This document shows, in pieces, positions 44,254 through 53,553 of a stretch of DNA of 64,000 bases. Location of the stretch: contig NZ_JAOTSB010000004.1 in assembly GCF_030247605.1 (NCBI RefSeq), forward strand, positions 116,096 through 180,095, in the 5' to 3' direction. Made by a program: the position numbers and the translations under genes. The notes under the pieces are model-generated. The model was given only the letters and a program-made list of their open reading frames with translations. It searched no databases and had not been told where the DNA came from. Positions within the stretch are counted from its first letter, which is position 1. Each line of letters opens with the position of its first letter. Source of the stretch: Acidaminobacter sp. GTDB taxonomy: Bacteria; Bacillota; Clostridia; Peptostreptococcales; Acidaminobacteraceae.

Positions 44254-45123
44254 CTAATTTCTTTGTAATAGACTATACAGTCTGTCAAGATCCTCATCAT
44301 TGTAGAATTCAATTTCAATCTTACCCTTTAGCCTACCTCGCTTAATTTCTACCTTAGTCCCAAAATGTTCTCTTAGCTGTGTCTCCATCATTTTGACCTC
44401 AAGATCAGGCTTTGATTTCTTTTTCTTAAGCTTTACCTTTTTTTCTGGTTTTGATAAAGCATCTTCAATTTCTCGGACACTCAAAGCGCCGTCAATAATT
44501 TTTACAGCCCAGGCATGCTGGTGTTCAGGATCTTCAATGCGCAAAAGTGCTCTGCCGTGTCCACCGGTGATCTGTCCTACTGCAATCATATCTTTGACAC
44601 GATCATCCAGCTTTGTCAACCGCATCGTATTTGCAATATGTGACCGACTTTTGCCTACAGCTTTTGATAAATCCTCCTGAGTTAACCCATAATGTGCCAT
44701 TAAATGCTCATAAGCAATCGCTTCTTCAATATCGTTCAAATCTTCTCTTTGAATATTTTCAATTAACGAAAGCTGGGCTACACTGATTTCATCCACTTCT
44801 CGAATAATAACAGGCACGCGTTTTAATCCGGCCATACGAGCAGCACGCCAACGACGTTCACCCGCAATTATTATATAACCTGTACCATCATGCCTAACCA
44901 AAATTGGTTGAACAATACCATGAGCTTCAATCGAATCTTTAAGGGACAATAGTGCATCCTCATCGAAATGTCGGCGTGGCTGTCCCGGATTTGGCATAAC
45001 TCTGTCTATTTCAACTTCTATGACCTCAGCGGATCTATATTCACCCATGGATGCTAATTCTGCTTCAGGAATTAAAGCACCCAAACCTTTACCCAGTCCA
45101 CGTTTAAACTTACCTGTACTCAA
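44254..45123 (-). CDS. parB: chromosome partitioning protein ParB (Spo0J)
   Basis: CTP-dependent DNA clamp, 289 residues. N-terminal RGLGKGLGALI, the CTP-binding GERRWRAARMAGL (about 89-101) and ENIQREDLN (about 119-127), a helix-turn-helix (about 145-175) and a Lys-rich linker before the C-terminal dimer domain. It binds the parS sites at 44238 and 45998 and recruits SMC. It follows parA by 13 bases. Confidence 0.96.
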   Translation of the reverse strand: MSTGKFKRGLGKGLGALIPEAELASMGEYRSAEVIEVEIDRVMPNPGQPRRHFDEDALLSLKDSIEAHGIVQPILVRHDGTGYIIIAGERRWRAARMAGLKRVPVIIREVDEISVAQLSLIENIQREDLNDIEEAIAYEHLMAHYGLTQEDLSKAVGKSRSHIANTMRLTKLDDRVKDMIAVGQITGGHGRALLRIEDPEHQHAWAVKIIDGALSVREIEDALSKPEKKVKLKKKKSKPDLEVKMMETQLREHFGTKVEIKRGRLKGKIEIEFYNDEDLDRLYSLLQRN

Positions 45124-45136
45124 ATTAATTTCCCCC

Positions 45137-45895
45137 TCACCGTTTAGCGAATTCTTTTGCTAGCTTTAAATAGGCCTTTGCACCTTTCGAATGCTTATCA
45201 TATGCAACGACAGGCATTCCAAAACTCGGCGCTTCAGCTACGCGCACATTTTTCGGTATCACTGTCTTATAGACTTTATCTTTAAAATATTTATTTACTT
45301 CTTCAACGACTTGAGAGGAAAGATTTGTTCTGCTGTCAAACATCGTTAAGAGCACACCTTCAATCTCAAGACTTGAGTTCAGATTTTTTTTAATTCGGTG
45401 ATAGGTATCAACAAGTTGACTGACACCTTCCAAAGCATAGTATTCACATTGAATAGGAATCAAGATGCTGTCAGCTGCCACCAATGCGTTAATCGTTAGC
45501 AATCCTAATGATGGCGGACAATCGATTAAAACATAATCATAGTCATCCTTAACTGCGTGGATTACCTTCCTTAGTCTATGCTCGCGTTCTGTCAAATCGA
45601 TCATCTCGATTTCAGCACCTGCTAAAGCAACATCTGATGGCATAATAAAAAGATTCTTGTAACTTGTCTCGTGAATGCAAGCTTTGGGTTCCATATCACC
45701 TAGCAAAGCATTATAAACATTGCTGTCTACTTGATGTTTATCGATTCCAAGTCCACTGGTAGAGTTACCCTGAGGATCGTTGTCGATCACCAGGATTTTC
45801 TTTTTCATTGCAGCAAGAGCTGCACTTAAATTCACGTTGGTAGTCGTTTTCCCGACGCCACCTTTTTGATTGAACACAGCGATTGCTTTACCCAA
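45137..45895 (-). CDS. parA: chromosome partitioning ATPase ParA (Soj)
   Basis: A 252-residue ParA/Soj ATPase with deviant Walker A KGGVGKTT (about 11-18), DNDPQGNSTSGLG (about 41-53) and Walker B VLIDCPPSLG. The start is TTG 45895, eight bases after GAGGAG; an upstream in-frame ATG would add a leader spanning the promoter. It acts with ParB on origin segregation and on DnaA control. Confidence 0.96.
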   Translation of the reverse strand: MGKAIAVFNQKGGVGKTTTNVNLSAALAAMKKKILVIDNDPQGNSTSGLGIDKHQVDSNVYNALLGDMEPKACIHETSYKNLFIMPSDVALAGAEIEMIDLTEREHRLRKVIHAVKDDYDYVLIDCPPSLGLLTINALVAADSILIPIQCEYYALEGVSQLVDTYHRIKKNLNSSLEIEGVLLTMFDSRTNLSSQVVEEVNKYFKDKVYKTVIPKNVRVAEAPSFGMPVVAYDKHSKGAKAYLKLAKEFAKR

Positions 45896-45926
45896 GAAAA
45901 CCACTCCTCGAACGAATATTACTCTC

Positions 45927-45932
45927 ATTATA
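45927..45932 (-). promoter_or_regulatory. -10 box of the parA-parB unit
   Basis: TATAAT on the minus strand between the noc terminator and parA. The -35 region falls in the T-run of the terminator and is weak. Confidence 0.45.
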
Positions 45933-45950
45933 CTAGAAATAAACGCAAAA

Positions 45951-45984
45951 AAAGTGAAAGAGCACAATTAAACTGTGCTCTTTC
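45951..45984 (-). terminator. terminator behind noc
   Basis: GAAAGAGCACA (45956-45966) and TGTGCTCTTTC (45974-45984) form a perfect 11-bp stem, followed by CACTTTTTTT on the minus strand. Confidence 0.9.
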
Positions 45985-45997
45985 TTAAAAATTACAT

Positions 45998-46013
45998 TGT
46001 TTCACGTGAAACA
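45998..46013. promoter_or_regulatory. parS site 2
   Basis: TGTTTCACGTGAAACA, an exact parS match, one base from the noc stop codon and 1,760 bp from site 1. Confidence 0.95.
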
Positions 46014-46014
46014 T

Positions 46015-46803
46015 TCACTTTTTAATGTTAATTCTCACTTCAACGCCATCATTTGATATGATTTCCTCATAAGTTACATTACCGCCAGCTGCACGTATAG
46101 TCTCAACGCTCTGCTTTAATGTATTTAAATATATTTTAAAACTAGCGATTCCTCGAATCCTTTTCTTTGGTGTCAACTTTTCATCAGATGCTTCCGGCTG
46201 CTGCACCAATTCCGAGATCAGTCTCTCCGTATCCTTTACATTCAATTGCTCTTTTACAATTCGACTGGCTACTTTTCGCAAATCAGCCGTTCTGTCTAAT
46301 TTCAACAAAGCACGCGCATGACGTTCAGTCAGCTGATGATGGATCAGAACATCTCTGACAGGCTGGGGGATAGCAAGCAGTCTTATTTTATTCGAAATAG
46401 TGGATTGCTTTTTACCTAACATTTCAGCAATTTCCTTCTGTGTCCATTGCTGATCCTTCATCAACCTTTCAAAAGCACTGGCTTCTTCAAAGTAATTCAA
46501 ATCATCTCTTTGAATATTCTCAATCAAAGCCACAGTGGCAGATTCCTGATCATTCATGTTCACAAGCATTACGGGAATTTCTTTCAATCCGGCCATGGAA
46601 GCGGCTCGCAGTCTTCTTTCTCCTACAACCAATTCATAGCCGTCCTTTATGACTCTGACTGTGATTGGCTGAATTAACCCTACGCTCTTTATTGAATCAG
46701 AGAGTTCCTTTAAGTCATCCTCCGAAAAATGTCGCCTGGGCTGATACGGATTGGGCCGAATATATTCTATAGGAAGATGAATCAAGTGCTCACTTCGATT
46801 CAC
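46015..46803 (-). CDS. noc: nucleoid occlusion protein Noc (ParB paralogue)
   Basis: A 262-residue ParB-like CTPase with GERRLRAASMAGL (about 59-71), ENIQRDDLN and a helix-turn-helix QKEIAEMLGKKQSTISNKIRL (about 122-142). Gene order (rsmG-noc-parA-parB) identifies it as Noc. The GTG start 46803 is fixed by GGGAGGG seven bases upstream. From there the protein begins directly with the ParB fold (HLIHLPIEYIRPNPYQPRR), so the N-terminal amphipathic membrane-targeting helix of B. subtilis Noc is missing. A perfect Noc-binding palindrome occurs at 38610. Confidence 0.88.
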   Translation of the reverse strand: MNRSEHLIHLPIEYIRPNPYQPRRHFSEDDLKELSDSIKSVGLIQPITVRVIKDGYELVVGERRLRAASMAGLKEIPVMLVNMNDQESATVALIENIQRDDLNYFEEASAFERLMKDQQWTQKEIAEMLGKKQSTISNKIRLLAIPQPVRDVLIHHQLTERHARALLKLDRTADLRKVASRIVKEQLNVKDTERLISELVQQPEASDEKLTPKKRIRGIASFKIYLNTLKQSVETIRAAGGNVTYEEIISNDGVEVRINIKK

Positions 46804-46816
46804 AACTTAACCCTCC

Positions 46817-47536
46817 CTAAACAATTGGTTTCTTTGCCGGCGTACCAGCTTTTCTCGGATATAAAGCTGGCGTAGACTTCACTTTTCGAATCACGACCAA
46901 ATTATGTTCAAAGTCTGTACCCGGAACACTTGTAGGTATTATCTCAGGACTGGCGCCACCAAGAATTTTGATAGCTCTTTCTGCAGCTTTAATCTCTTCA
47001 AAAGCCTCATTAGTCTTTTGCGCTATAAAGTAACCGCCTGTCTTCACGAAGGGGAGACAGTACTCAGATAAAGTACTCATATTGGCAACGGCTCTGGAAA
47101 CGACAATATCATATTTCTCGCGATGATCAGTTTGTCTTGCTGCTTCTTCAGCTCTGGCATGCAAACACGTGACATGCTTAAAATCCAACACTCTGCAAAC
47201 CTCTGTCAAATACTGAATCCTCTTGTTCAGAGAGTCCATAAGCGTCACATCCAGTTCAGGCATCGCAATTTTTAAAGGTACACCTGGAAACCCTGCGCCT
47301 GTTCCAAGATCCAACACTTTCTTGCCATTAAAATCTACTGGCGCTTGAAGACAGGTCAGAGAATCCAGAAAATGTTTGTATACAATCCCATGATCATCTG
47401 TAATGGTCGTCAGATTAATCTTCTCATTCCATTCCAACAACAGAGCTTTATAGGTCATAAATTGCTCAAGCATCTCATTGGGATTTTCGTAACCCAGAGC
47501 CAGCAATCCCTCTTTCAATGCGTTTCTAACGTCCAT
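46817..47536 (-). CDS. rsmG: 16S rRNA (guanine527-N7)-methyltransferase
   Basis: A 239-residue GidB/RsmG. AdoMet motif [17 protein letters not shown] (about 74-90), [12 protein letters not shown] and the [12 protein letters not shown] catalytic region (about 146-157) are visible. ATG 47536 has GGGGTG at six bases and overlaps the mnmG 3' end. Confidence 0.95.
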   Translation of the reverse strand: MDVRNALKEGLLALGYENPNEMLEQFMTYKALLLEWNEKINLTTITDDHGIVYKHFLDSLTCLQAPVDFNGKKVLDLGTGAGFPGVPLKIAMPELDVTLMDSLNKRIQYLTEVCRVLDFKHVTCLHARAEEAARQTDHREKYDIVVSRAVANMSTLSEYCLPFVKTGGYFIAQKTNEAFEEIKAAERAIKILGGASPEIIPTSVPGTDFEHNLVVIRKVKSTPALYPRKAGTPAKKPIV

Positions 47537-49433
47537 TGTCGACACCCCGTCTTCTGTTTCGCTGTTCCAGATAAATCAATAATACAGAAACGTCCGCCGG
47601 AGAAACCCCGGAAATTCTGGAGGCCTGTCCCACTGATTCTGGTCGTATTTTAGACAGTTTCTGACGAGCTTCAAGTCTTAAACCCTCAATGTCAAGATAA
47701 TCGAGGTCTTCCGGAAGTCGTTTGTTTTCCAGCTGTTTAAAACGTTCCACCTGCTGAAGCTGCTTTTGAATATACCCTTGATATTTTAGCTGAATCTCAC
47801 ATTGAACAAAGACGTCCTCTCTTAACCAAGGTCGGTCAATATCAACTTCCGCCAGTGATATATAGTCAACTTCAGGCCGTCTTAGAAGCTCCATCAACGA
47901 CATACCTTGTTTTATAGGTGAGCTGCCTAGTCTTTCAAGCAAACCATTAACCATTTCAGGGCGGACAGTTACGCTTTCCAGACGCTTTAATTCTAAATCG
48001 ATATTCATCAGCTTGTCCATCAGCTTCTCATAACGTTCATGGGTCGCCAATCCAATGCTGTAACTTCTTTCAGTCAAACGCATATCCGCGTTGTCCTGTC
48101 TCAATAGCAGGCGATACTCCGCCCTCGAAGTCATCATGCGGTATGGTTCGTTCGTTCCTTTTGTCACCAAATCGTCAATCAATACCCCAATGTAAGCCTC
48201 AGAACGATCCAAAGTAAAAGGCGGCTCTCCCTTGAGCTTAAGTGCGGCATTTATGCCAGCAATAATGCCCTGAGCAGCTGCTTCCTCGTAGCCTGAAGAA
48301 CCATTAAATTGGCCTGCAGAAAACAGATTCTCAATGGATTTTAATTCCAATGTGTTCTTAAGTTGAGATGGGTCCAAACAATCATACTCTATTGCATAAG
48401 CCGGCCGCATAACCTCGACATTTTCAAGTCCAGGAATTGTCCTCATGAAAGCCGTTTGAACATCCTCAGGAAGGCTTGTCGACATCCCTTGTACATACAT
48501 TTCATTCGTCTCATAGCCCTCAGGCTCGACAAATAACTGATGACGTTCTTTGTCTGCAAATCTCGTAATTTTGTCCTCGATAGACGGACAATATCGTGTT
48601 CCGGTACCTTCAATTTGTCCGCCATACATTGCTGATCTCAAAATATTCTTCTGAATGACAGCGTGCGTCTCAGCATTGGTATAAGTCAACCAGCAAGGTA
48701 GTTCTTCAAAGGAGATGCTGTCATTCAAGAATGAAAAGGGAACAGGTTTAGGATCGCCATACTGAGCTTCCATCTTTGAATAGTCCAACGAACGCTTATT
48801 CACGCGCGCCGGTGTGCCGGTTTTGAATCGCCAGATCTCCAACCCGTGAGATTTCAGATTCTCAGCCAGCTTTAAAGAGGGTGCCAAACCGTTTGGACCA
48901 CTTTGAAAGACTGAACTTCCAATGAAAATTTTACCACCCAAGTAGGTTCCAGTCGCCAATATGATCGCCCTGGTTTCGTAGCGTGCGCCTGTACTGGTTA
49001 AGAGGCTTTTCACGCGACCATCGGCAACCTCAATCTCTATGATTTCACCTTGTTTTAAATCCAAGTTAGAGGTATTTTCTATGACCTTTTTCATTTCTAC
49101 ATGATATCTCGTCTTATCTGCCTGAGCTCGAAGAGAATGAACAGCAGGCCCTTTTCTGGTGTTGAGCATTTTACTCTGCACCATGGCTTGGTCCGTTATC
49201 AGGCCCATCTGTCCGCCCAGCGCGTCCACTTCCCGGACTAAGTGGCCTTTTCCGGTTCCGCCGATGGACGGATTACATGGCAACATAGCCAATGAATCCA
49301 AATTTATCGAGAACATGACGGTTTTCATGCCCATTCTGGCACTGGCCAGAGCAGCTTCACAGCCGGCATGACCGGCACCGATTACGGCAACATCATATGT
49401 GCCGCTGTAAAATTCTTCTGGCAAGATGAACAC
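47526..49433 (-). CDS. mnmG: tRNA uridine-5-carboxymethylaminomethyl modification enzyme MnmG
   Basis: FAD-dependent partner of MnmE in wobble uridine modification, 635 residues. FAD motif [19 protein letters not shown] (about 17-35), [17 protein letters not shown] (about 58-74), [14 protein letters not shown] and the C-terminal MnmE-binding helical domain (about 550-620). It starts four bases after mnmE. Confidence 0.97.
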   Translation of the reverse strand: MFILPEEFYSGTYDVAVIGAGHAGCEAALASARMGMKTVMFSINLDSLAMLPCNPSIGGTGKGHLVREVDALGGQMGLITDQAMVQSKMLNTRKGPAVHSLRAQADKTRYHVEMKKVIENTSNLDLKQGEIIEIEVADGRVKSLLTSTGARYETRAIILATGTYLGGKIFIGSSVFQSGPNGLAPSLKLAENLKSHGLEIWRFKTGTPARVNKRSLDYSKMEAQYGDPKPVPFSFLNDSISFEELPCWLTYTNAETHAVIQKNILRSAMYGGQIEGTGTRYCPSIEDKITRFADKERHQLFVEPEGYETNEMYVQGMSTSLPEDVQTAFMRTIPGLENVEVMRPAYAIEYDCLDPSQLKNTLELKSIENLFSAGQFNGSSGYEEAAAQGIIAGINAALKLKGEPPFTLDRSEAYIGVLIDDLVTKGTNEPYRMMTSRAEYRLLLRQDNADMRLTERSYSIGLATHERYEKLMDKLMNIDLELKRLESVTVRPEMVNGLLERLGSSPIKQGMSLMELLRRPEVDYISLAEVDIDRPWLREDVFVQCEIQLKYQGYIQKQLQQVERFKQLENKRLPEDLDYLDIEGLRLEARQKLSKIRPESVGQASRISGVSPADVSVLLIYLEQRNRRRGVDNGR

Positions 49434-49437
49434 CTCT

Positions 49438-50820
49438 CTATTTGCCTAAGCAAAACTGACTGAAAATCTTCGTGATCAAGTCGTTTTCAACCGTTTCACC
49501 TGTTATTTCGCCGAGCGCATCATACGCGTTCCTGACATCTACCTGTAAAAAATCATACGGCATTCCCTCTTTGCATGAGCCGAGCGCATCACCAAGGGAT
49601 TTCGCAGCTCTTCTCAACGCATCCTGATGTCTGAGATTTGTCACCACAGAGCGCTCTGCAAGCGACATTTGGCCTCCGTAAACCATTTTGGCAATTTCAT
49701 CTTCAAGCTCCTGGATGCCTTCTTCTTGAATGAGAGACGTCCGGATGACCGGAATCTCATTTCCAAGGCGATCACGCAGTGTCATTTCATCTAGAACCGG
49801 GTCAAGATCGCTCTTGTTTAAAAGTACAATAGCACGCCGATCCTTTAGATATTTCATAATATCCTCATCTTCAGGGGAAAGCGCTTCAGCTGCATTTAAA
49901 ACGAAAACGACTAGATCCGCACGATTAAAGAATGCCTTGCTTCTTTCAACGCCCAGTTTTTCAACAAGATCCTCCGTCTCACGGATTCCTGCTGTATCAA
50001 CGAGTTTCACCGGTACCCCACGCACGTTGAGGGTTTCCTCAATGACATCGCGCGTCGTACCTGGTATATCCGTGACAATAGCCCTGGATTCGCGCAGCAG
50101 CGCGTTTAAGAGCGAAGATTTGCCTACATTTGGCTTACCGACGATAACAGTGCTGAGACCATCCCTCAAAATGCGTCCTGTCTCGCTGTTTTCAAGCAGT
50201 GCAGACACGGATTTCTCAGCTGCTTTGAACCGGTCAGTCATCTCCGAATAAGTCATTTCTTCGATATCCTCTTCCGGATAATCTATACAGACTTCAAGCT
50301 GTGCCATTGCAGAAAGGAGCTCTGCTCTCACAGCGTCTACTTTTCCCGACAAATGACCTTCCAACTGATTATAAGCTACCTCAAACCCCTGTGGTGTCTT
50401 AGCCTGAATCAAGTCCATCACTGATTCAGCCTGAGCCAGGTCAAGACGTCCGTTCAAAAACGCACGTTTGGTAAATTCACCTGGTTCTGCCATGCTCGCT
50501 CCATTTTCCAAAATCAGCTTCACAATCTCCGTTAACGGTACCATGCCACCGTGACAATGGATTTCGACGAGATCTTCACGCGTATAAGTTGCCGGAGAAA
50601 ACATAGGTACTAGAAGCACCTCATCAACAACGGATTCATTCTTGTAAATATGTCCGTAAAGCATCTTCCGATGATCATTTATTGTAATATCTCTATCCTT
50701 TTTCTGTCTGAAAATCTTATTGGCTATTTGCATGCTGAGCTCGCCGCTCATTCTAACTATACCTATGGCACCTTCACCTGGAGGTGTTGAAATTGCAACA
50801 ATTGTATCCTCTCTGAACAA
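49438..50820 (-). CDS. mnmE: tRNA modification GTPase MnmE
   Basis: A 460-residue GTPase: N-terminal folate-binding TrmE domain ([20 protein letters not shown]), helical domain, inserted G domain with GKPNVGKSS (about 222-230), DIPGTTRD and NKSD, and the C-terminal CLGK motif carrying the catalytic Cys. The start is TTG 50820, seven bases after AGGAGG; the longer frame upstream crosses the khpB terminator. Works with MnmG. Confidence 0.96.
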   Translation of the reverse strand: MFREDTIVAISTPPGEGAIGIVRMSGELSMQIANKIFRQKKDRDITINDHRKMLYGHIYKNESVVDEVLLVPMFSPATYTREDLVEIHCHGGMVPLTEIVKLILENGASMAEPGEFTKRAFLNGRLDLAQAESVMDLIQAKTPQGFEVAYNQLEGHLSGKVDAVRAELLSAMAQLEVCIDYPEEDIEEMTYSEMTDRFKAAEKSVSALLENSETGRILRDGLSTVIVGKPNVGKSSLLNALLRESRAIVTDIPGTTRDVIEETLNVRGVPVKLVDTAGIRETEDLVEKLGVERSKAFFNRADLVVFVLNAAEALSPEDEDIMKYLKDRRAIVLLNKSDLDPVLDEMTLRDRLGNEIPVIRTSLIQEEGIQELEDEIAKMVYGGQMSLAERSVVTNLRHQDALRRAAKSLGDALGSCKEGMPYDFLQVDVRNAYDALGEITGETVENDLITKIFSQFCLGK

Positions 50821-50842
50821 TGTCTGTCCTCCTTTCGGATAC

Positions 50843-50871
50843 AAAAAACCCAGTAGCTTGACTGGGTTTTT
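50843..50871 (-). terminator. terminator between khpB and mnmE
   Basis: AACCCAGT and ACTGGGTT form an 8-bp stem with a 6-base loop (50847-50868); six T follow on the minus strand. It lies between khpB and the mnmE ribosome site and may be partial, since no clear mnmE promoter was found after it. Confidence 0.85.
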
Positions 50872-50876
50872 CAAGG

Positions 50877-51497
50877 TTACTTATTCAAGAAAATTACGAC
50901 TTTGCGATTTGGCTCCTCGCCTTCACTTTTTGTGCTGACGTAAGGATGTCCCTGCAACGTCGCGTGTATGATTCTTCTCTCGTATGGATTCATAGGTTCA
51001 AGCACAATATCTTTGCGCATTTTTTTAGCTTTAGCAGCAAGTCTATGCGCCAATTTCTCGAGTGTTTCCTTGCGCTTTGCGCGATAACTTTCTGTATCCA
51101 GAGTCACTCGGAGATAGTCCGCTCTTTCTTTATTGACTACCAGACTCACCAGATATTGAAGTGCGTCCAGTGTTTGGCCTCTGCGTCCTATCAGGATCGC
51201 CATATCATTGCCAAGAATGTCAAGATTCAAAGCATCTCCATCCAGTTTAGCTACAACTGTACCGTCAATGCCCATCTTATCAAGAATTTTTTCTAGAAAC
51301 TCCACTGCGATTCTATCGCTTTTTTCCTTAAGCTCTACACGAACTTTTGCCTCTTTTGCGCCAAAGAGTCCAAACAAACCCTTCGAAGACTCTTCTATGA
51401 CGTCTACTTTAACCTGATCTTCAGTTGCTGACAATTCAATCAGCGCTAGTTTAAGCGCTTCTTCTACAGTTCTCGCGGTTTTTTCGACAACATACAT
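50877..51497 (-). CDS. khpB: RNA-binding protein KhpB (Jag/EloR)
   Basis: A 206-residue protein with Jag-N domain (MYVVEKTARTVEEALKLAL, with KGLFGLFG near 39-46), KH domain with GRRGQTLDALQYL (about 103-115) and R3H domain with NPYERRIIHATLQ. It binds RNA and influences elongation and division in Firmicutes. It starts seven bases after yidC. Confidence 0.93.
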   Translation of the reverse strand: MYVVEKTARTVEEALKLALIELSATEDQVKVDVIEESSKGLFGLFGAKEAKVRVELKEKSDRIAVEFLEKILDKMGIDGTVVAKLDGDALNLDILGNDMAILIGRRGQTLDALQYLVSLVVNKERADYLRVTLDTESYRAKRKETLEKLAHRLAAKAKKMRKDIVLEPMNPYERRIIHATLQGHPYVSTKSEGEEPNRKVVIFLNK

Positions 51498-51504
51498 GAA
51501 CGTG

Positions 51505-52209
51505 TTAAGCCTCCTTCTTTTTCAGGTGACCAGTAAGCTTTTGCTGAACGAGCTGGAACAAGCTGCTGATGATCCAATAAATCAGCACGCCGGCAGAGAG
51601 TGTGCGGCCGGTAAAGAGAATTACGAACGGCAAAATTTTATTCATAGTCTTCATTTGCTCATTGACCTGTTGGCCATCATACATTGAATTCATCTGCCAA
51701 TAAGTGATTGCTGCTGCGAGAATAGGCATGATGCCCGGAAGTGCTCCAATAAATCCAGTTGCCGATGGTATCAATAAGCTAAGTGTATCAGGCGCAGCAA
51801 GGTCTTTTATCCATAGAAAGCCTTTACTGAGCGCCTCATTTGCCAATGCGGCATCATTGTTGAACACATATTGAATGGGATCTCTAAGCGTACCAAACAA
51901 CGCAAAGATAATTGGCAGCTGAATCAAAAGGGGAAGACATCCCGCCATAGGATTGATGTGATGCTGTTTGTAAAGATCCATTTGCTTCGCAGCAAGTGTC
52001 TCTTTATCATTCTTGTATTTTTCCTGCAGCTCTTTAAGCTTTGGCTGAATTTCATTAATGGCCTTAGAAGAACGAATTTGCTGCAAATTCAGCGGATACA
52101 GCAATAATTTGACCAATATTGTAAAAACGATGATGGATAATGCGTAATCATTGACAAGGTTATAGATCAAACCTAATGTTTTACCAAAAATTGCATACAA
52201 AAAACTCAA
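51505..52209 (-). CDS. yidC: membrane protein insertase YidC
   Basis: A 234-residue short YidC/Oxa1 with five membrane segments and the conserved NPMAGCLPLLIQLPIIFALF (about 86-105). No lipobox signal peptide is present; the protein begins in the amphipathic MSFLYAIFGKTLGLIYNLV. The positive Arg in the first core helix (LNLQQIRSSK) is kept. It is in the rpmH-rnpA-yidD-yidC-khpB order. Confidence 0.95.
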   Translation of the reverse strand: MSFLYAIFGKTLGLIYNLVNDYALSIIVFTILVKLLLYPLNLQQIRSSKAINEIQPKLKELQEKYKNDKETLAAKQMDLYKQHHINPMAGCLPLLIQLPIIFALFGTLRDPIQYVFNNDAALANEALSKGFLWIKDLAAPDTLSLLIPSATGFIGALPGIMPILAAAITYWQMNSMYDGQQVNEQMKTMNKILPFVILFTGRTLSAGVLIYWIISSLFQLVQQKLTGHLKKKEA

Positions 52210-52242
52210 TTTTTTTTCCTCCCGACAAGCATTAACACAATT

Positions 52243-52452
52243 TTATTTTAGTGGATCATATCCCCCCGGATGTAAGGGATGGCATTTTAAAATACGTTTG
52301 ATGCTAAGCCAAGAACCTTTTAAAGCACCATACTTGGACACGGCGTCAAATGCATAATGACTGCAAGTGGGATGAAACCTGCATCTCGGTCCGAGAAGCG
52401 GTGATATGTACCCTTGATAAAAGCGGATCAGTGCAAGAAGCAATTTTTTCAT
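52243..52452 (-). CDS. yidD: membrane protein insertion efficiency factor YidD
   Basis: A 69-residue YidD with [23 protein letters not shown] (about 8-30) and HPGGYDP at the C-terminus, including the three conserved Cys-region residues. It overlaps the rnpA stop by four bases. Confidence 0.95.
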   Translation of the reverse strand: MKKLLLALIRFYQGYISPLLGPRCRFHPTCSHYAFDAVSKYGALKGSWLSIKRILKCHPLHPGGYDPLK

Positions 52453-52778
52453 TTCTGACGAAGCTCCTTCAACAACCGGCGCACACTTTTTTCAATATCC
52501 TGATAAGTTGCTTCAACTATTCTGACACGCGCAATAAATACCAGATCATAGCCCACTGGGACCCGGTCCGAATTTAATCTGTATGCTTCTCTGATCAAGC
52601 GTTTTGCCCGGTTTCTCACAACACTCTTCCCAACTTTTTTGCTGACTGAAAAACCAACCCGGTTCACTGTCAGTCCATTAGGTTTATGATACATCACGAC
52701 AAATCGTGTTGCTGACGACTTGGAATGTTTGTATACCTCAGCAAATTGACCGCTCTTTTTAAGCCCTTCAATCTTCAC
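52449..52778 (-). CDS. rnpA: ribonuclease P protein component
   Basis: A 109-residue RNase P protein with the RNR motif [16 protein letters not shown] (about 51-66). The start is GTG 52778, five bases after GGAGGT; a longer frame would start inside the rpmH terminator. Confidence 0.94.
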   Translation of the reverse strand: MKIEGLKKSGQFAEVYKHSKSSATRFVVMYHKPNGLTVNRVGFSVSKKVGKSVVRNRAKRLIREAYRLNSDRVPVGYDLVFIARVRIVEATYQDIEKSVRRLLKELRQK

Positions 52779-52802
52779 AATGAACCTCCAAGGCCTATAA
52801 TT

Positions 52803-52832
52803 GCAAAAAAAGACCACTAGTCGCGGTCTTAA
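52803..52832 (-). terminator. terminator/attenuator between rpmH and rnpA
   Basis: AAGACC and GGTCTT pair around nine bases; seven T follow on the minus strand. It overlaps the rpmH stop and probably lowers rnpA expression relative to rpmH. Confidence 0.75.
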
Positions 52833-52963
52833 GCAGTCAAACTCTTTCTTCCTTTTCTTCTACGAGCTCTCAATACGTTTCTTCCGGATTTAGTTTTCAT
52901 TCTTTTTCTAAAGCCGTGTTCGACTGATCTTTGTCTCTTTTTAGGTTGATAAGTTCTTTTCAC
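52829..52963 (-). CDS. rpmH: 50S ribosomal protein L34
   Basis: A 44-residue basic protein reading (V)[12 protein letters not shown], then [19 protein letters not shown], the L34 signature. The start is GTG 52963 behind AAGGAGG at eight bases. It is the first gene leftward from oriC, with a consensus promoter. Confidence 0.96.
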   Translation of the reverse strand: MKRTYQPKKRQRSVEHGFRKRMKTKSGRNVLRARRRKGRKSLTA

Positions 52964-53553
52964 TTGAAACACCTCCTTGAAATTAGATATCTATTAAACC
53001 AATGGGTTCACAAAACAAAAAGTCTGCTATGTCATTATAATTTCTCAGACAGACCTTGTCAATACCGATTTGCACCTTTGAAAGCTTCACTCACACCCTC
53101 GCTCATGCCATTTCCAAAAGTTGTCGGACAAAGAGACGAATTTGATAAAAGGATCATCCACAATGTTACCCACATAGGACCAAACTCACAGGCTGTGGAT
53201 ATTTTCTTTATTTGAATTGAAATGGACGTCATAATTTGATATTATTATCTCACTGTTGATAAGTGAATTTTTTAATCCAAAACATTCACATTTATCCACG
53301 ATTTGTGGATAACACTGTGAATATTTTTCATTTAACTGCGCAAAATCGCGTTTGAATGTGCGTTGGGCCATATGGATATGTGGATAAACCCCGCGCAGTC
53401 ACATGTGGATAAACGACCAATGCGCATTTTTTTATGCACCTTTATCCACATAACGCACACAAAACTGTTGATAGCTTAAACGCAGGTGAACTCAGGAAGT
53501 TATCCTATCTTACCTGTTGATGATTTGTGAATAAAGTTTTTGGAGGTAAAAAA
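52964..53553. other. oriC: oriC, left part: DnaA-box cluster between rpmH and dnaA
   Basis: Non-coding, 590 bp. Perfect TTATCCACA boxes: 53304-53312 (-), 53379-53387 (-), 53404-53412 (-), 53442-53450 (+). One-mismatch boxes: 53154-53162 (+), 53194-53202 (-), 53254-53262 (-), 53292-53300 (+), 53316-53324 (-). TTATTCACA at 53526-53534 (-) sits next to the dnaA ribosome site. AT-rich DNA lies at about 53196-53290. The rpmH promoter is at 53034-53062. Gene orientation diverges on the two sides, as expected at an origin. Confidence 0.93.
53034..53062 (-). promoter_or_regulatory. consensus promoter of rpmH
   Basis: TTGACA (53057-53062), exact 17-bp spacer, TATAAT (53034-53039) on the minus strand: a full consensus match. 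Confidence 0.9.

Noticed and set aside
45896..45967. 24-residue N-terminal extension of ParA
   Set aside because: It would be encoded across the promoter and terminator region; the TTG start has GAGGAG at eight bases and gives the normal length.
50821..50874. Extended MnmE N-terminus
   Set aside because: The extension is read through the khpB terminator hairpin; AGGAGG before TTG 50820 gives the standard N-terminus.
53527..53553. GTG start for dnaA 27 bases upstream of the chosen ATG
   Set aside because: It falls in a DnaA box, has no ribosome site, and the ATG has GGAGGT at ideal spacing.
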